From contig NZ_JXQQ01000021.1 in NCBI RefSeq assembly GCF_000834655.1, positions 1-61,023 of the forward strand: DNA of 61,023 nt. Direction: 5' to 3'. The notes under the pieces are model-generated. The model did no database searches. It saw only the letters and a program-made list of their open reading frames with translations, and had not been told where the DNA came from. The position numbers and the translations under genes were made by a program. Positions within the stretch are counted from its first letter, which is position 1, and each line of letters opens with the position of its first letter. The DNA comes from Variovorax paradoxus (GTDB lineage: Bacteria > Pseudomonadota > Gammaproteobacteria > Burkholderiales > Burkholderiaceae_C). This document shows, piece after piece, positions 28,414 to 37,240 of the stretch.

Positions 28414-29217
28414 CTAGCTGCCTGTCGACGCGTAGCGGCGCACCCCCAGCCGCCACACGCCGAAGGCAGCCGCCAGGAACACGAAGCCCGTGGCCGGCGA
28501 AACGATGCCGACCCAGGCCGGCGCGCCGAGCGGATCGACCTTGCCCAGGATCGCCAGCGCCGGGTAATAGGCCACGCAGGCCAGCGGTACCACGAAGGTC
28601 AGCACGCGACGAAACCACCGCGCGTACAGCGCGAGCGGGTACTGCGCCGCCTGCACGCCGCCGTAGGTGAGCACGTTGGCGATCTCCAGGCTCTCGACGG
28701 TCCAGAACGACAGCGTGCCCTGCAGCACGAGGATGCCCAGGAACAGCGCGACGCCGCCGGCCAGCGCGAACAGCGCGATCGCCACCGCGGCCGGTGTCCA
28801 TTCGATGCCCGCCTGCTGCGTGGCGAACGCCACGACGGCCAGGCCCTGCAGCAGGCGGCCCGCGCGGCTGATACGGAAGTCGTTGCCCATCAGTTGCAGC
28901 GCCAGGGGACGCGGCCGCAGCAGCAGGCGGTCGAAGGCGCCGGTGCGCAGGAACTCGGTGCCGAGCACGTCGAAGCCGCGGCCCAGTGCGTCGGCCAGCG
29001 CGAACATGCAGTTGACCAACCCGTAGAACAGCGCCACTTCGCCGATGCGCCAGCCCTGCACGTCGCCGAAGCGGTGAAAGAGCGCCCATACGACGATCAC
29101 CTCGATGCCTGTCCCCAGGAACTGGCCGACCGTCAGCATCAGCGCCGAGGCCGGATAGCGCGCCTGGCCGCCGATGGACGCGCGCACGAGGCGAAAGAAA
29201 AGAGCGAGCGAGCCCAT
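28414..29217 (-). CDS. ABC transporter permease (ABC-2/DUF990-like), second subunit
   Basis: The 267-residue product from ATG 29217 has about six hydrophobic segments (for example VIVVWALFHRF, VALFYGLVNCMFALADALG, GVALFLGILVLQGTLSF) and the family stretch LGTEFLRTGAFDRLLLRPRP. It is one of two permeases following an ABC ATPase gene on the same strand, with five bases between the permease genes. Together they form an ABC-2-type exporter of unknown substrate; similar three-gene sets have been linked to viologen or drug export, from memory. Confidence 0.87.
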   Translation of the reverse strand: MGSLALFFRLVRASIGGQARYPASALMLTVGQFLGTGIEVIVVWALFHRFGDVQGWRIGEVALFYGLVNCMFALADALGRGFDVLGTEFLRTGAFDRLLLRPRPLALQLMGNDFRISRAGRLLQGLAVVAFATQQAGIEWTPAAVAIALFALAGGVALFLGILVLQGTLSFWTVESLEIANVLTYGGVQAAQYPLALYARWFRRVLTFVVPLACVAYYPALAILGKVDPLGAPAWVGIVSPATGFVFLAAAFGVWRLGVRRYASTGS

Positions 29218-29222
29218 CCCGG

Positions 29223-30065
29223 TCAGCCGCCCTGGATCTGGAGGCTGCGCATCGTGCGGCCCATCGCCAGGCGCCCCGCCGCGACCAGCGCGGCGATCCA
29301 GAAGCACTGCAGCCCCAGCGCGGCCAAGGCATGCCACCCGGCGAGTTGCCCGAAGTACAGCCGCGCCGGGATGTCCATGAGCCCGGCCAGCGGCTGGACC
29401 AGCAGCACCGTCTGCCAGGCGTCCGGCAGCAGCGCGAGCGGCAGCAGGTTGCCCGAGAGCACGATGACGACAGGCGTCGCCACCGCGCTGATGCCGCGCT
29501 CGTTGAGCGCTGCGGTGGCGGCGACGTTGAGCAGCATCACCATCGATGCCGACAGCAGCAGCGCCAGCACCGTGGACACAAGGAACGCGAGCCCCGCGGT
29601 CCAGCTCGCGGGCAACTGCCACGCCCATTCGCCGAGCCCCGCCAACGGCAATGCGACCGCCGCGGATGCCGCCATCAGTGCCACGCGCGGCAGCACGCGC
29701 GCGGCGATCCATCCGGCGCTGCGTGCGAACCACAGCGCATAGGCGTCCACCGGGCGCAGCCTGTCGTAGGCAACCGCGCCGGTGCGCACGGCCTGAGCCA
29801 CTTCGGGGTCGCCGAGCCAGGGCAGCAGCACGAGCAGCCCCTGGGCCAGCCATGTATAGGTGATGGCCTGTTCGAGCGACATCGACGAACTCGCGCCTGC
29901 GATGGCCGTGCCGCCATAGAAGGCGGCGAACACCATCACCTTGATACCGCCCCACCAGCACTGCGTCGCGAACCCCGCAAGTGCAGCGGTGCGGTACTGC
30001 AGCATCTGCAGGAAGCGCGAGGCGAAAGCCGCGACGTAGGGGCGCACGAGGGTTCGCAGCTGCAT
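29223..30065 (-). CDS. ABC transporter permease (ABC-2/DUF990-like), first subunit
   Basis: The 280-residue product from ATG 30065 has about six membrane segments and the family pattern MLQYRTAALAGFATQCWWG at the N-terminus and VRTGAVAYDRLRPVDAYALW in the middle. The start codon overlaps the stop of the ATPase gene (TGATG), so translation is coupled. It pairs with the permease encoded by the next gene to make a heterodimeric channel. Confidence 0.87.
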   Translation of the reverse strand: MQLRTLVRPYVAAFASRFLQMLQYRTAALAGFATQCWWGGIKVMVFAAFYGGTAIAGASSSMSLEQAITYTWLAQGLLVLLPWLGDPEVAQAVRTGAVAYDRLRPVDAYALWFARSAGWIAARVLPRVALMAASAAVALPLAGLGEWAWQLPASWTAGLAFLVSTVLALLLSASMVMLLNVAATAALNERGISAVATPVVIVLSGNLLPLALLPDAWQTVLLVQPLAGLMDIPARLYFGQLAGWHALAALGLQCFWIAALVAAGRLAMGRTMRSLQIQGG

Positions 30066-31060
30066 CACGCTTCGGCCGCTCCATGCATGGCGTAGAAGCG
30101 TGCGATCACCGCCTCGATCGCCATGCCTTCGAGTCGAATGTCTTCCACCGCGTGTTCGGCCGCGATGCGCGCGATCAGCGCCGGCGCGGTGGTCACCGAA
30201 GGATCGAAATCCAGCACCAGCGTCTGGCCGTCGCGTGCGCGCACCGTGGCGCCGGGCACCTGCGCGGGCAACGCGGCGTCCTGCGAGAAATCGACGATCA
30301 ACCGGCGCTCGGCCATCACCTGCGCGCGCAGCGCCTCGACCGGGCTGTCGGCCAGCACGCGGCCGTGGCCGATGACGATCACGCGCTGGGCCAGCGCCTC
30401 GATATCGTGCATGTCGTGCGTGGTCAGCAGCACCGTCGTGCCGCGCTCGCGGTTGGCGCGGCGCACGAAGTCGCGCACCGCGAGCTTGGAGGGCGCATCG
30501 AGGCCGATGGTCGGCTCGTCGAGAAAGAGGATGTCGGGCTCGTGCAGCAGCGCCGCCGCGATCTCCGCGCGCATGCGCTGGCCCAGCGAGAGCTGGCGCA
30601 CCGGCTGGTCGAGCACGCGTTCCAGGTGCAGCAGCGCGACCAGCTCGTCGCGCGTGCGCCGATAGCGCTGCGGATCGACGCGGTAGATGTCGCGCAAGAG
30701 GTCGAAGCCGTCGCCCACGGGCAGGTCCCACCACAACTGCGTGCGCTGGCCGAAGACCACGCCGATGCGCCCCACGTGGCGCTCGCGGTCCGCGAAGGGA
30801 TCGCGGCCGTCGATCTCCACGCGCCCGCCGTCGGGCCGCAGGATGCCTGCGAGGATCTTGATGGTGGTCGACTTGCCCGCGCCGTTCGGCCCGATGAAGC
30901 CGAGCAGCTCGCCGCGCTGCAGCTCGAATGACACGCCGGCGAGCGCCTCCACCGTCCGGTGCCGGCGCTGCAGCAGGCCGCGCAACGCACCCATCACGCC
31001 CGGGTCGCGCTCGGAAATCCGGTAGGTCTTGAGAAGGTTGTCGACGAGGATGTGGGGCAT
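30065..31060 (-). CDS. ABC transporter ATP-binding protein (exporter)
   Basis: The 331-residue product has Walker A GPNGAGKST (57-65), a Q-loop GVVFGQRTQLWWD, signature LSLGQRMR, Walker B ILFLDEPTIGLD and the switch HD. The C-terminal 90 residues form the extension seen in DrrA/NatA-like exporters. It leads the three-gene exporter operon transcribed on the minus strand. ATG 31060 is the canonical start (MPHILVDNLLKTYRI). No regulator is adjacent. Confidence 0.92.
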   Translation of the reverse strand: MPHILVDNLLKTYRISERDPGVMGALRGLLQRRHRTVEALAGVSFELQRGELLGFIGPNGAGKSTTIKILAGILRPDGGRVEIDGRDPFADRERHVGRIGVVFGQRTQLWWDLPVGDGFDLLRDIYRVDPQRYRRTRDELVALLHLERVLDQPVRQLSLGQRMRAEIAAALLHEPDILFLDEPTIGLDAPSKLAVRDFVRRANRERGTTVLLTTHDMHDIEALAQRVIVIGHGRVLADSPVEALRAQVMAERRLIVDFSQDAALPAQVPGATVRARDGQTLVLDFDPSVTTAPALIARIAAEHAVEDIRLEGMAIEAVIARFYAMHGAAEA

Positions 31061-31154
31061 GGAAATGTGCCGCGCCGGCCTGGAAGGCGCGGCGGGGGCG
31101 GGATGCTACACGAAAGCGCCGGTACGATCTCGGGCTCTCCAGAGATTCATCGCC

Positions 31155-32000
31155 ATGTCTTCTTCATCGTCTTCGTCCGCCCTCCCCGCCTCGCCCACGC
31201 ACCTGCTGCCGCTCGATCGCTGGGCGGCATCGGCGCGCAGCGCGATCGCCGGCGTGTTCACGGACATCGACGACACGCTCACCACCGACGGTGCGATCAC
31301 GGCCGATGCGCTGCAGGCACTGGGCGACCTGAAGGTAGCCGGCTTCGCCATCGTGGCGATCACCGGCCGGCCGGTGGGCTGGAGCCTGCCTTTCGTCAAC
31401 ACCTGGCCGGTCGATGCGATCGTGGCGGAGAACGGCGCGGTGGCGCTCCTGCCCGCCCCCGGCGGGCAGATCGAGAAGCGCTACCAGCAGGATGCGCCCG
31501 CGCGCGCCGCCAACTTCGAGCGCATGCAGGCGGTGCTGGCGCGCATCGAGCGCGAGATTCCGGGCGCGCAGCGCGCCACCGATTCGGCGGGGCGCGAGAC
31601 CGACATCGCCATCGACCACAGCGAGTTCGTGCAGCTGGGCGAGGAGACCATCGCGCAGGTCGTCGCGCTGATGCGCAGCGAGGGCATGCACGCCACGGTG
31701 AGCAGCATCCACATCAACGGCTGGTACGGCGACAACGACAAGCTCGAGGGCGCGCGCTGGATCGTGCGCGAGCTGTGGGGCCGCACGCTCGACGACGAAC
31801 TCGACCGCTGGGCCTACGTGGGCGATTCCACCAACGACCAGCTGATGTTCCGCACCTTCGCGGGCAGCATCGGCGTGGCGAACGTGGCGCGCTTCGTGCC
31901 GCAGCTGGAGCACCTGCCGCGCTACGTGACCGAAGGCGAGCGCGGCGTCGGTTTTGCCGAAGCGGCGCGCGCGATTCTCTCGGCGCGCGCTATCGGCTGA
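31155..32000 (+). CDS. HAD superfamily (IIB) hydrolase, sugar-phosphatase-like
   Basis: The 281-residue product has a Ser-rich N-terminus, then motif I FTDIDDTLTTDG (Asp37 and Asp39), motif II AITGRPVGW, a cap domain, and motif IV GDSTNDQLMF. This is the Cof/mannosyl-3-phosphoglycerate-phosphatase type of HAD phosphatase; the substrate is unknown. ATG 31155 is taken because upstream in-frame sequence is not conserved-looking and overlaps the divergent promoter region of the ABC operon. Its 3' end overlaps the convergent MFS gene by 11 bases. Confidence 0.87.
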   Translation: MSSSSSSSALPASPTHLLPLDRWAASARSAIAGVFTDIDDTLTTDGAITADALQALGDLKVAGFAIVAITGRPVGWSLPFVNTWPVDAIVAENGAVALLPAPGGQIEKRYQQDAPARAANFERMQAVLARIEREIPGAQRATDSAGRETDIAIDHSEFVQLGEETIAQVVALMRSEGMHATVSSIHINGWYGDNDKLEGARWIVRELWGRTLDDELDRWAYVGDSTNDQLMFRTFAGSIGVANVARFVPQLEHLPRYVTEGERGVGFAEAARAILSARAIG

Positions 32001-33243
32001 CCGGCAGGCGGCGCAGCGCCGCCCATTGCCGCCAGATGCCCAAGGCTGCGATCAGCAGCAGCACGGCCGCGTAGCCTTCCACCGTGTTCAGCAGGCCGAG
32101 CGGCTTCACCAGGAAGCCCGCGAGCATCGCCGGCAGGCTGAACGCGAGGTAGCAGACCACGAAGATCGCGGCGAAGAGTTCGCCGCGCTCGTGCGAATCT
32201 GCCAGCGGCGCCAGCGTCTGCACCAGCGCCGAGAACGCACCGCCGAAGCCCAGGCCCGCGATCGCGGTGCCCACGAAGAACAGCGCGAGCGACTTCGTCG
32301 CCAGCGACGCCAGCAGCAACACCAGCCCGACCGCGATGCTGGCCGCGCCGAAGACCACGGTGCGCGGCGCGGGGAAGCGGCCGAGCAACGTGGGCGCGAG
32401 CGCGCCGAAGCCCGAAAGCACCGCCACCGTGAGCCCGTTGACCACGCCGTTGTCGATGTGGAACACATGCAGCATCAGCGACGGCGCAAGCGACAGGTAC
32501 AGGCCGCCCAACGCCCACACCGCGATGAACACCGGCAGGCCGCGCACGAAGTCGGCCCGTGCCCGCGCGGGGATCGACACGCGCGGCACCAGCGAGGCCA
32601 GCGCGCCGGGGCGCGGCGTGACGGTCTCGGGCATCCACAGCACCACGACGGCGCCCACCGCGAACACGCCGGCCAGCACGCCGAACACCAGCATCACCGG
32701 CTGGCCGCTGAACTTCACCGCCATGCCGGTCAGCAGCGCGCCCACCGCAAGGCCCGCGAGCGGCGACACGCTGGTGATCAGCGCGCCCAGGCGCTTGCGG
32801 GATGCCGGCGCCGCCTCGACCACCGCCGCGCTCAACGCGCCGCTCGCGATGCCCGTGGCCACGCCCTGCACGATACGCGCGCCGATCAGCCCGGCGATGT
32901 CCTGCGCCAGCACGAAGAGTCCCATCGCCACTGCCTGCAGCACCAGCGCCGCCAGCACGACCGGTCGGCGGCCGATGTGGTCGGACAGCGAGCCGGCCAC
33001 CAGCAGCGAGATCAGCAGCGCGATCGCGTAGATCGCGAACGCCACCGTGAGCATCGACGCCGAGAAGCCCCAGGCATGCTGGAACACGACGAACAGCGGC
33101 GTCGGCGCGGCGGCCGCGAAGAAAAAGGCGAAGAGCACCGCGGCCAGCAACGGAAAACCGACCGCCGACGGCAGGCGCCACGGCTTGGAACGGGCAGCGA
33201 CGTCGGCCGTGGCAACGGCGAGTTCAGGGCAGGAGGAAGACAT
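31990..33243 (-). CDS. MFS transporter, DHA1-type efflux
   Basis: The 417-residue product has 12 predicted membrane segments, with motif A GSLSDHIGRRPVVL in loop 2-3. The N-terminal cytoplasmic segment is about 28 residues. It is divergent from a TetR-family gene with an 88-base gap carrying matched inverted half-sites, so it is probably repressed by that regulator and induced by the exported compound. The substrate is unknown. Confidence 0.88.
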   Translation of the reverse strand: MSSSCPELAVATADVAARSKPWRLPSAVGFPLLAAVLFAFFFAAAAPTPLFVVFQHAWGFSASMLTVAFAIYAIALLISLLVAGSLSDHIGRRPVVLAALVLQAVAMGLFVLAQDIAGLIGARIVQGVATGIASGALSAAVVEAAPASRKRLGALITSVSPLAGLAVGALLTGMAVKFSGQPVMLVFGVLAGVFAVGAVVVLWMPETVTPRPGALASLVPRVSIPARARADFVRGLPVFIAVWALGGLYLSLAPSLMLHVFHIDNGVVNGLTVAVLSGFGALAPTLLGRFPAPRTVVFGAASIAVGLVLLLASLATKSLALFFVGTAIAGLGFGGAFSALVQTLAPLADSHERGELFAAIFVVCYLAFSLPAMLAGFLVKPLGLLNTVEGYAAVLLLIAALGIWRQWAALRRLPVSR

Positions 33244-33252
33244 ATCTGATCC

Positions 33253-33322
33253 TTAACGCAACTTTTTTAGCTTTTGCGATTCTAGACCTGCAGATCCACT
33301 AAAGCAAATAACTTTGCGTTAA
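33253..33322. promoter_or_regulatory. Candidate TetR operators between the MFS and tetR genes
   Basis: TTAACGCAA (33253-33261) next to the MFS start is matched by the exact inverse TTGCGTTAA (33314-33322) next to the tetR start. Each arm also forms a local palindrome: CGCAA...TTGCG on the left, and GCAAATAACTTTGC on the right. The layout fits two operators controlling both divergent genes. Confidence 0.6.
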
Positions 33323-33331
33323 AGTCCTCGC

Positions 33332-33907
33332 ATGAACGATGTCGTCCTTCCCAGCAAGCGCCCCGGCGGCCGCAGCGCCCAGGTGCAGGCACTGGTGCGC
33401 ACCGCCCTCGAACAACTGGTGGCCGAACAGGGGAGCGAGCGCGTCACCGTGCCGGCCGTGGCCGAACGCGCGGGCGTCAGCGCCTCCAGCATCTACCGCC
33501 GATGGGGGGATCTGTCAGGTCTTCTGGCCGAGACGGCCACGCGCCGGCTGGACCCGGACCGCCCGCTGCCGAACACCGGCACGCTGCGCGAAGACCTGAT
33601 CGCGTGGGCGCAGGAGCTCATCACGCACCTGGCGCAGCCCTGCAGCAAGTCCCTGTTGAAAGCCGCAGCCGCGCTGGCCACCGGCGATGCGGACACCGAT
33701 TGCCTGCGCAACCGCCGCAAGGAAGCGCTGACGCTCGTCGAGCAGGCGCATGCCCGCGGCGAGCATGCGCCCGAGGCGCAGCAGGTGATCGATCACCTGA
33801 TTGCGCCGATCGTGTTCCGCTTGGTGTTCGGGGCCGATCCGGTGAAGCCGGAGCTGGCGGAGCGGTTGGTGGGGGAACTGTTTGCAATCGCGCCGGCCGC
33901 CCGCTAG
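33332..33907 (+). CDS. TetR/AcrR family transcriptional regulator
   Basis: The 191-residue product has an N-terminal helix-turn-helix with the recognition segment VPAVAERAGVSASSIYRRWGD (residues about 44-64, given here in part: AGVSASSIYRRWG). The C-terminal ligand domain resembles the TetR_C_11 group. It is divergent from the MFS gene and most likely represses that gene and itself through the inverted half-sites between them. Confidence 0.88.
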   Translation: MNDVVLPSKRPGGRSAQVQALVRTALEQLVAEQGSERVTVPAVAERAGVSASSIYRRWGDLSGLLAETATRRLDPDRPLPNTGTLREDLIAWAQELITHLAQPCSKSLLKAAAALATGDADTDCLRNRRKEALTLVEQAHARGEHAPEAQQVIDHLIAPIVFRLVFGADPVKPELAERLVGELFAIAPAAR

Positions 33908-33932
33908 TTTGTCTCGCTTTTTTAAAGTCTTC

Positions 33933-33999
33933 TTGAACGATGGCATCTGTCATGTATAGAAAATTCGTTTTTTTATACATGTCAGGTCTAACATGTATA
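33933..33999 (+). promoter_or_regulatory. fic promoter with three CATGTATA sites
   Basis: A weak promoter (TTGAAC 33933-33938, TATAGA 33955-33960, 16-base spacer) is overlapped by CATGTATA at 33951-33958. The inverse TATACATG follows at 33974-33981 and CATGTATA again at 33992-33999. The whole region is AT-rich compared with its surroundings. The Fic protein's own C-terminal winged helix is a candidate binder. Confidence 0.55.
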
Positions 34000-34015
34000 G
34001 GAATCCGAGACGCCT

Positions 34016-35086
34016 ATGCATTCCCCTCAACCCCTCGAACACCTCGACCCGGCGCGTTTTGATACGCCCGCCATTCTGAAAAAGCTCGCCAGTGCAAGCC
34101 GACAGTTGGCGGAGCTCAAGGGCATCGCTGCAGCTATCCCCAATCAGGGCATCCTGATCAACACCCTGGGCTTGCAGGAAGCAAAGGACAGCTCGGAGAT
34201 AGAGAACATCGTCACCACGCACGACGAATTGTTCAAGGATGACGTCCTGCCCGAGGCGTTCGCCAATCCGGCGGCCAAAGAGGTGTTGCGGTACAGGCAA
34301 GCATTGCGCGTGGGCTTCGAGCAGGTGCGCGAGAGCGGGCTGATCACGACCAATCACATCCTTGTAATCCAGTCCGAACTCGAAAGAAACAACGCGGGTT
34401 TTCGCAAGCTGCCGGGTACCGCACTGAAAGATGGCGGCGGCCGGACCGTCTACATGCCGCCGCAAGACCCCACCGAGATCGTCGCACTGATGCGAGCGCT
34501 GGAACGTTTTATCAACGAAGCCGATTCGTTCGCTGTCGACCCGTTGATCAAGATGGCGCTGATCCACCATCAGTTCGAGAGCATCCATCCGTTCTACGAC
34601 GGCAACGGACGCACAGGGCGCATTATCAATGTGCTCTACCTGGTGAAGGAGCGGCTGCTCGACATCCCCGTGCTCTACCTGAGCAGCCACATCATGCGCA
34701 CCAAGGCTGACTACTACCGGTTGCTGCAGAGCGTGCGCGACGACGATGCATGGGAAGAATGGGTTCTTTACCTGCTGGACGCCGTAGAACGGACTGCAAG
34801 CCAAACCATTGCGACCGTCAACGCGGTCAAGGCGGCCCTGTTCGATTACAAGCACCGGATTCGCGCGGGCTACAAGTTCTACAGCCAGGACCTGATCAAC
34901 AACCTGTTCACCCATCCGTACACGAAGATCGAATTCGTGCAGCGAGACCTGCAGGTCTCGCGCCTCACGGCGACCAAGTACCTGGAAGCACTGGTCGAGG
35001 GAGGCTTTCTGCAGAAACAGAAGATCGGGCGCGGCAATTTCTATATCAACGTCGCCCTCACGCCCATCCTTCAGGGCTCCCGATAG
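34016..35086 (+). CDS. Fic family protein (AMP-transferase-like) with C-terminal winged helix
   Basis: The 356-residue product has a Fic_N-type N-terminus, an inhibitory-helix motif SSEIEN (Ser59, Glu63, Asn64; the [ST]xxxE[GN] motif of class II Fic proteins), and the full catalytic loop HPFYDGNGRTGR (191-202, catalytic His191). The last 80 residues form a winged-helix DNA-binding domain (RDLQVSRLTATKYLEALVEGG). Such proteins transfer AMP from ATP to a target, or reverse this, under autoinhibition. No separate antitoxin gene is adjacent. The gene and its leader look lower in GC than their neighbours, which suggests transfer. Targets are unknown. Confidence 0.9.
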   Translation: MHSPQPLEHLDPARFDTPAILKKLASASRQLAELKGIAAAIPNQGILINTLGLQEAKDSSEIENIVTTHDELFKDDVLPEAFANPAAKEVLRYRQALRVGFEQVRESGLITTNHILVIQSELERNNAGFRKLPGTALKDGGGRTVYMPPQDPTEIVALMRALERFINEADSFAVDPLIKMALIHHQFESIHPFYDGNGRTGRIINVLYLVKERLLDIPVLYLSSHIMRTKADYYRLLQSVRDDDAWEEWVLYLLDAVERTASQTIATVNAVKAALFDYKHRIRAGYKFYSQDLINNLFTHPYTKIEFVQRDLQVSRLTATKYLEALVEGGFLQKQKIGRGNFYINVALTPILQGSR

Positions 35087-35092
35087 AGCGCG

Positions 35093-36061
35093 TTATTTCT
35101 CCTTCGCCAACCCCAGCTTCTCGATGACCACCTTCTCCTTGACCACCGTGTCCTGCGCGAACTTGGTGTACGTCGCCGAGCTCATGTAGTTCGGCAGCAT
35201 GTCGTAGCGGCCGAGCGAGGCCACGTAGCTCGGCTCTTCCATCGCCTGCTTGAACGCGTCGTGCAGCTTCTTCACCACCTCGGGCGACGTGCCCTTGGGC
35301 GCGCCGATGCCGAAGGGCGAGTTCTGCACCACGTCGTAGCCCAGTTCCTTGAGCGTGGGCGCGTCGGGGAACTTGGCCAAGCGCTTCTCGCCCCAGGTGT
35401 TCAGCACGCGCAGCTTGCCGGCCTCCACTTGCGGCGCGAAGCCGGTGCTGTCGGCGGCGGCCATCAGCTGCCCGCTGACCACCGCGAGCATCAGGTCGGC
35501 GCTGCCCTTGTAGGGCACGTGCTGCAGTTCGATGCCGGCCTTCTGCGCGACGATCTCGGTCGTCAGGTGCGGGCTGGTCAGCGTGCCGGTCGAGCCGTAG
35601 GTGAGCTTGCCGGGGTTGGCCTTGGCGTAGGCGACGAAGTCGGCCCAGGTCTTGAACGGGCTGTTGGCCGGCACCACGATGCCGAAGGCGTAGCCGGTGA
35701 CGTTCAGGACGTAGGTGATGTCCTTGAGCGGGTCCCAGTTGATCTTGGTGGTGTAGCCGAGGCGAAACACGCCCAGCGGAATCTGCGCGACGGTGTAGCC
35801 GTCGGGCTGCGCGGTCTGCAGCGCCTGTGCGGGCAGCGTGCCGCCGGCCCCGGGCTTGTTGTCGATGATCACCGGCTGGCCGAGGATCTTGCTCGCGTTG
35901 TCGGCGAGCTGGCGCATCGTGATGTCGGTCGGGCCACCCGCGGGGAACGCGATGACCAGCTTGATCGGCTTGTTTGGAAAAGCCTGGGCAAGCGCCGCCA
36001 GCGGAAATGCGAGGCCGCACGCGGCGAGCGTGGCGGCACAGAGAAGGGAACGGCGGGACAT
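35093..36061 (-). CDS. Bug family tripartite-tricarboxylate-type substrate-binding protein
   Basis: The 322-residue product has a signal peptide (cleavage near ALAQA, residue 26) and the TctC/Bug fold markers PNKPIKLVIAFPAGGPTD, IIDNKPGAGGTL, VPYKGSADLM and APTLKELGYD. Bug proteins capture small carboxylates and related compounds in the periplasm; no TctA/TctB membrane partners are nearby, which is usual in Burkholderiales. It is the last gene of a run with ornithine cyclodeaminase and an acetylpolyamine deacetylase homologue, so its ligand may be an amino acid or polyamine derivative (inference). Confidence 0.92.
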   Translation of the reverse strand: MSRRSLLCAATLAACGLAFPLAALAQAFPNKPIKLVIAFPAGGPTDITMRQLADNASKILGQPVIIDNKPGAGGTLPAQALQTAQPDGYTVAQIPLGVFRLGYTTKINWDPLKDITYVLNVTGYAFGIVVPANSPFKTWADFVAYAKANPGKLTYGSTGTLTSPHLTTEIVAQKAGIELQHVPYKGSADLMLAVVSGQLMAAADSTGFAPQVEAGKLRVLNTWGEKRLAKFPDAPTLKELGYDVVQNSPFGIGAPKGTSPEVVKKLHDAFKQAMEEPSYVASLGRYDMLPNYMSSATYTKFAQDTVVKEKVVIEKLGLAKEK

Positions 36062-36119
36062 GGCGAAGGCTCCTGAAAACTTGAAGAACCGCGGATTGGG
36101 CCCTGCCCCGCCCGATGCG

Positions 36120-36142
36120 GCAATCGGGGCTCACCCGATTGC
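36120..36142. repeat. Intercistronic hairpin
   Basis: GCAATCGGG and CCCGATTGC form a perfect nine-base-pair stem with a five-base loop between the deacetylase and Bug genes. No T run follows, so it more likely affects mRNA processing or stability than termination. Confidence 0.5.
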
Positions 36143-36157
36143 TGTCGCCGAGGTTCC

Positions 36158-37204
36158 TCAGCGCGCCGCCTGGCCGAAACCCTCGAGCACGTTCACCGTG
36201 TTGATGCCCACTTCGGCCACCGCATAACCGCCTTCGAAAACGAACACCGTCGGTAACCCCACGCGCGCGAGGTCTTCTCCCATGCGCAAGTAGTCGTCGC
36301 TCTTGAGCTTGAAGCCGGAGATCGGATCGCCCTCGAAAGTGTCGACGCCGAGCGAGACCACGAGCGCGCCGGCCTTCACCTTCGCGATGCCGTCGAGTGC
36401 CGTCTTGAGCGCCGCGCGCCATGCGGTGAAGTCGGTGCCGCGCGGCAGCGGCAGGTTGTGGTTGAAGCCTTCGCCTGGGCCGGCGCCGCGCTCGTCGGCG
36501 TGGCCGAGGTAATACGGGTAGTCGGTGAACGGATCGCCGTGCAGGCTGGCGAAGTGCACGTCGCTGCGCTCGTAGAAGATGGACTGCGTGCCGTTGCCGT
36601 GGTGGTAGTCCACGTCGAGCACCGCGACGCGCTCGACACCCGCGTCGCGCAGCGCCTCTGCGGCCACCGCGGCGTTGTTGACGAAGCAGTAGCCGCCGAA
36701 GAAGTCGGCGCCCGCATGATGGCCCGGAGGCCGCGTCAGCGCGAAGGCCGAGCGCTCGCCGCCGAGGACGCGCTGCGTCGCCGTCCAGGCGCACGCCGCG
36801 CCCTGCCGCGCGGCGGCCCAACTGCCGGCCGTGAGCGGCGTGCCCGCATCGAAAGAGAACAACCCCAGGCGCGCCGGAAAGCTCTGCGGCAGCACGTCGG
36901 TGCGCATGCCGCGCGTGGGCCAGTACGAGGGGAGCGCGTCGCGCGATGCATTCGCCGGATCGAGCGCCACCCACTCGTCCCATGCGCCTGCGATGAACTC
37001 CAGGTAGCGCGGTGCATGCACCTTCGCGAGCAGCGCATCGTCGAGCGCATCGGGCGCCTGCAGCGAACCGAGCCCGCGGCGCTCCAGCTCATGCCTCACA
37101 TGGTCGACGCGGGCCGGCACCTCGAAGCAGGGCACCAGCTCGCCACGGAACATTTCGACTTTGCCTTGATGCAGTGCGTGCTGGTCGTTGTAGATGGTGA
37201 GCAT
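36158..37204 (-). CDS. Histone deacetylase family protein (acetylpolyamine amidohydrolase-like)
   Basis: Zinc amidohydrolase of the arginase/deacetylase fold. The 348-residue product has RPPGHHAG, the metal ligand segment DVDYHHGNGTQ, DTFEGDPISG carrying the second metal Asp, and EGGY near the end. This set is typical of bacterial acetylpolyamine amidohydrolases, which remove acetyl groups from acetylputrescine, acetylcadaverine or spermidine. It sits 36 bases after an ornithine cyclodeaminase gene and before a Bug receptor, in keeping with polyamine or ornithine use. Confidence 0.9.
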   Translation of the reverse strand: MLTIYNDQHALHQGKVEMFRGELVPCFEVPARVDHVRHELERRGLGSLQAPDALDDALLAKVHAPRYLEFIAGAWDEWVALDPANASRDALPSYWPTRGMRTDVLPQSFPARLGLFSFDAGTPLTAGSWAAARQGAACAWTATQRVLGGERSAFALTRPPGHHAGADFFGGYCFVNNAAVAAEALRDAGVERVAVLDVDYHHGNGTQSIFYERSDVHFASLHGDPFTDYPYYLGHADERGAGPGEGFNHNLPLPRGTDFTAWRAALKTALDGIAKVKAGALVVSLGVDTFEGDPISGFKLKSDDYLRMGEDLARVGLPTVFVFEGGYAVAEVGINTVNVLEGFGQAAR

Positions 37205-37240
37205 GAAGAAAAACAGGGTCGGCGTTGCGGAAGTCGCCGA

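Noticed and set aside
35093..36061. Tripartite tricarboxylate transporter locus
   Set aside because: No TctA or TctB genes near this or the other two Bug genes, so only orphan receptors are called.
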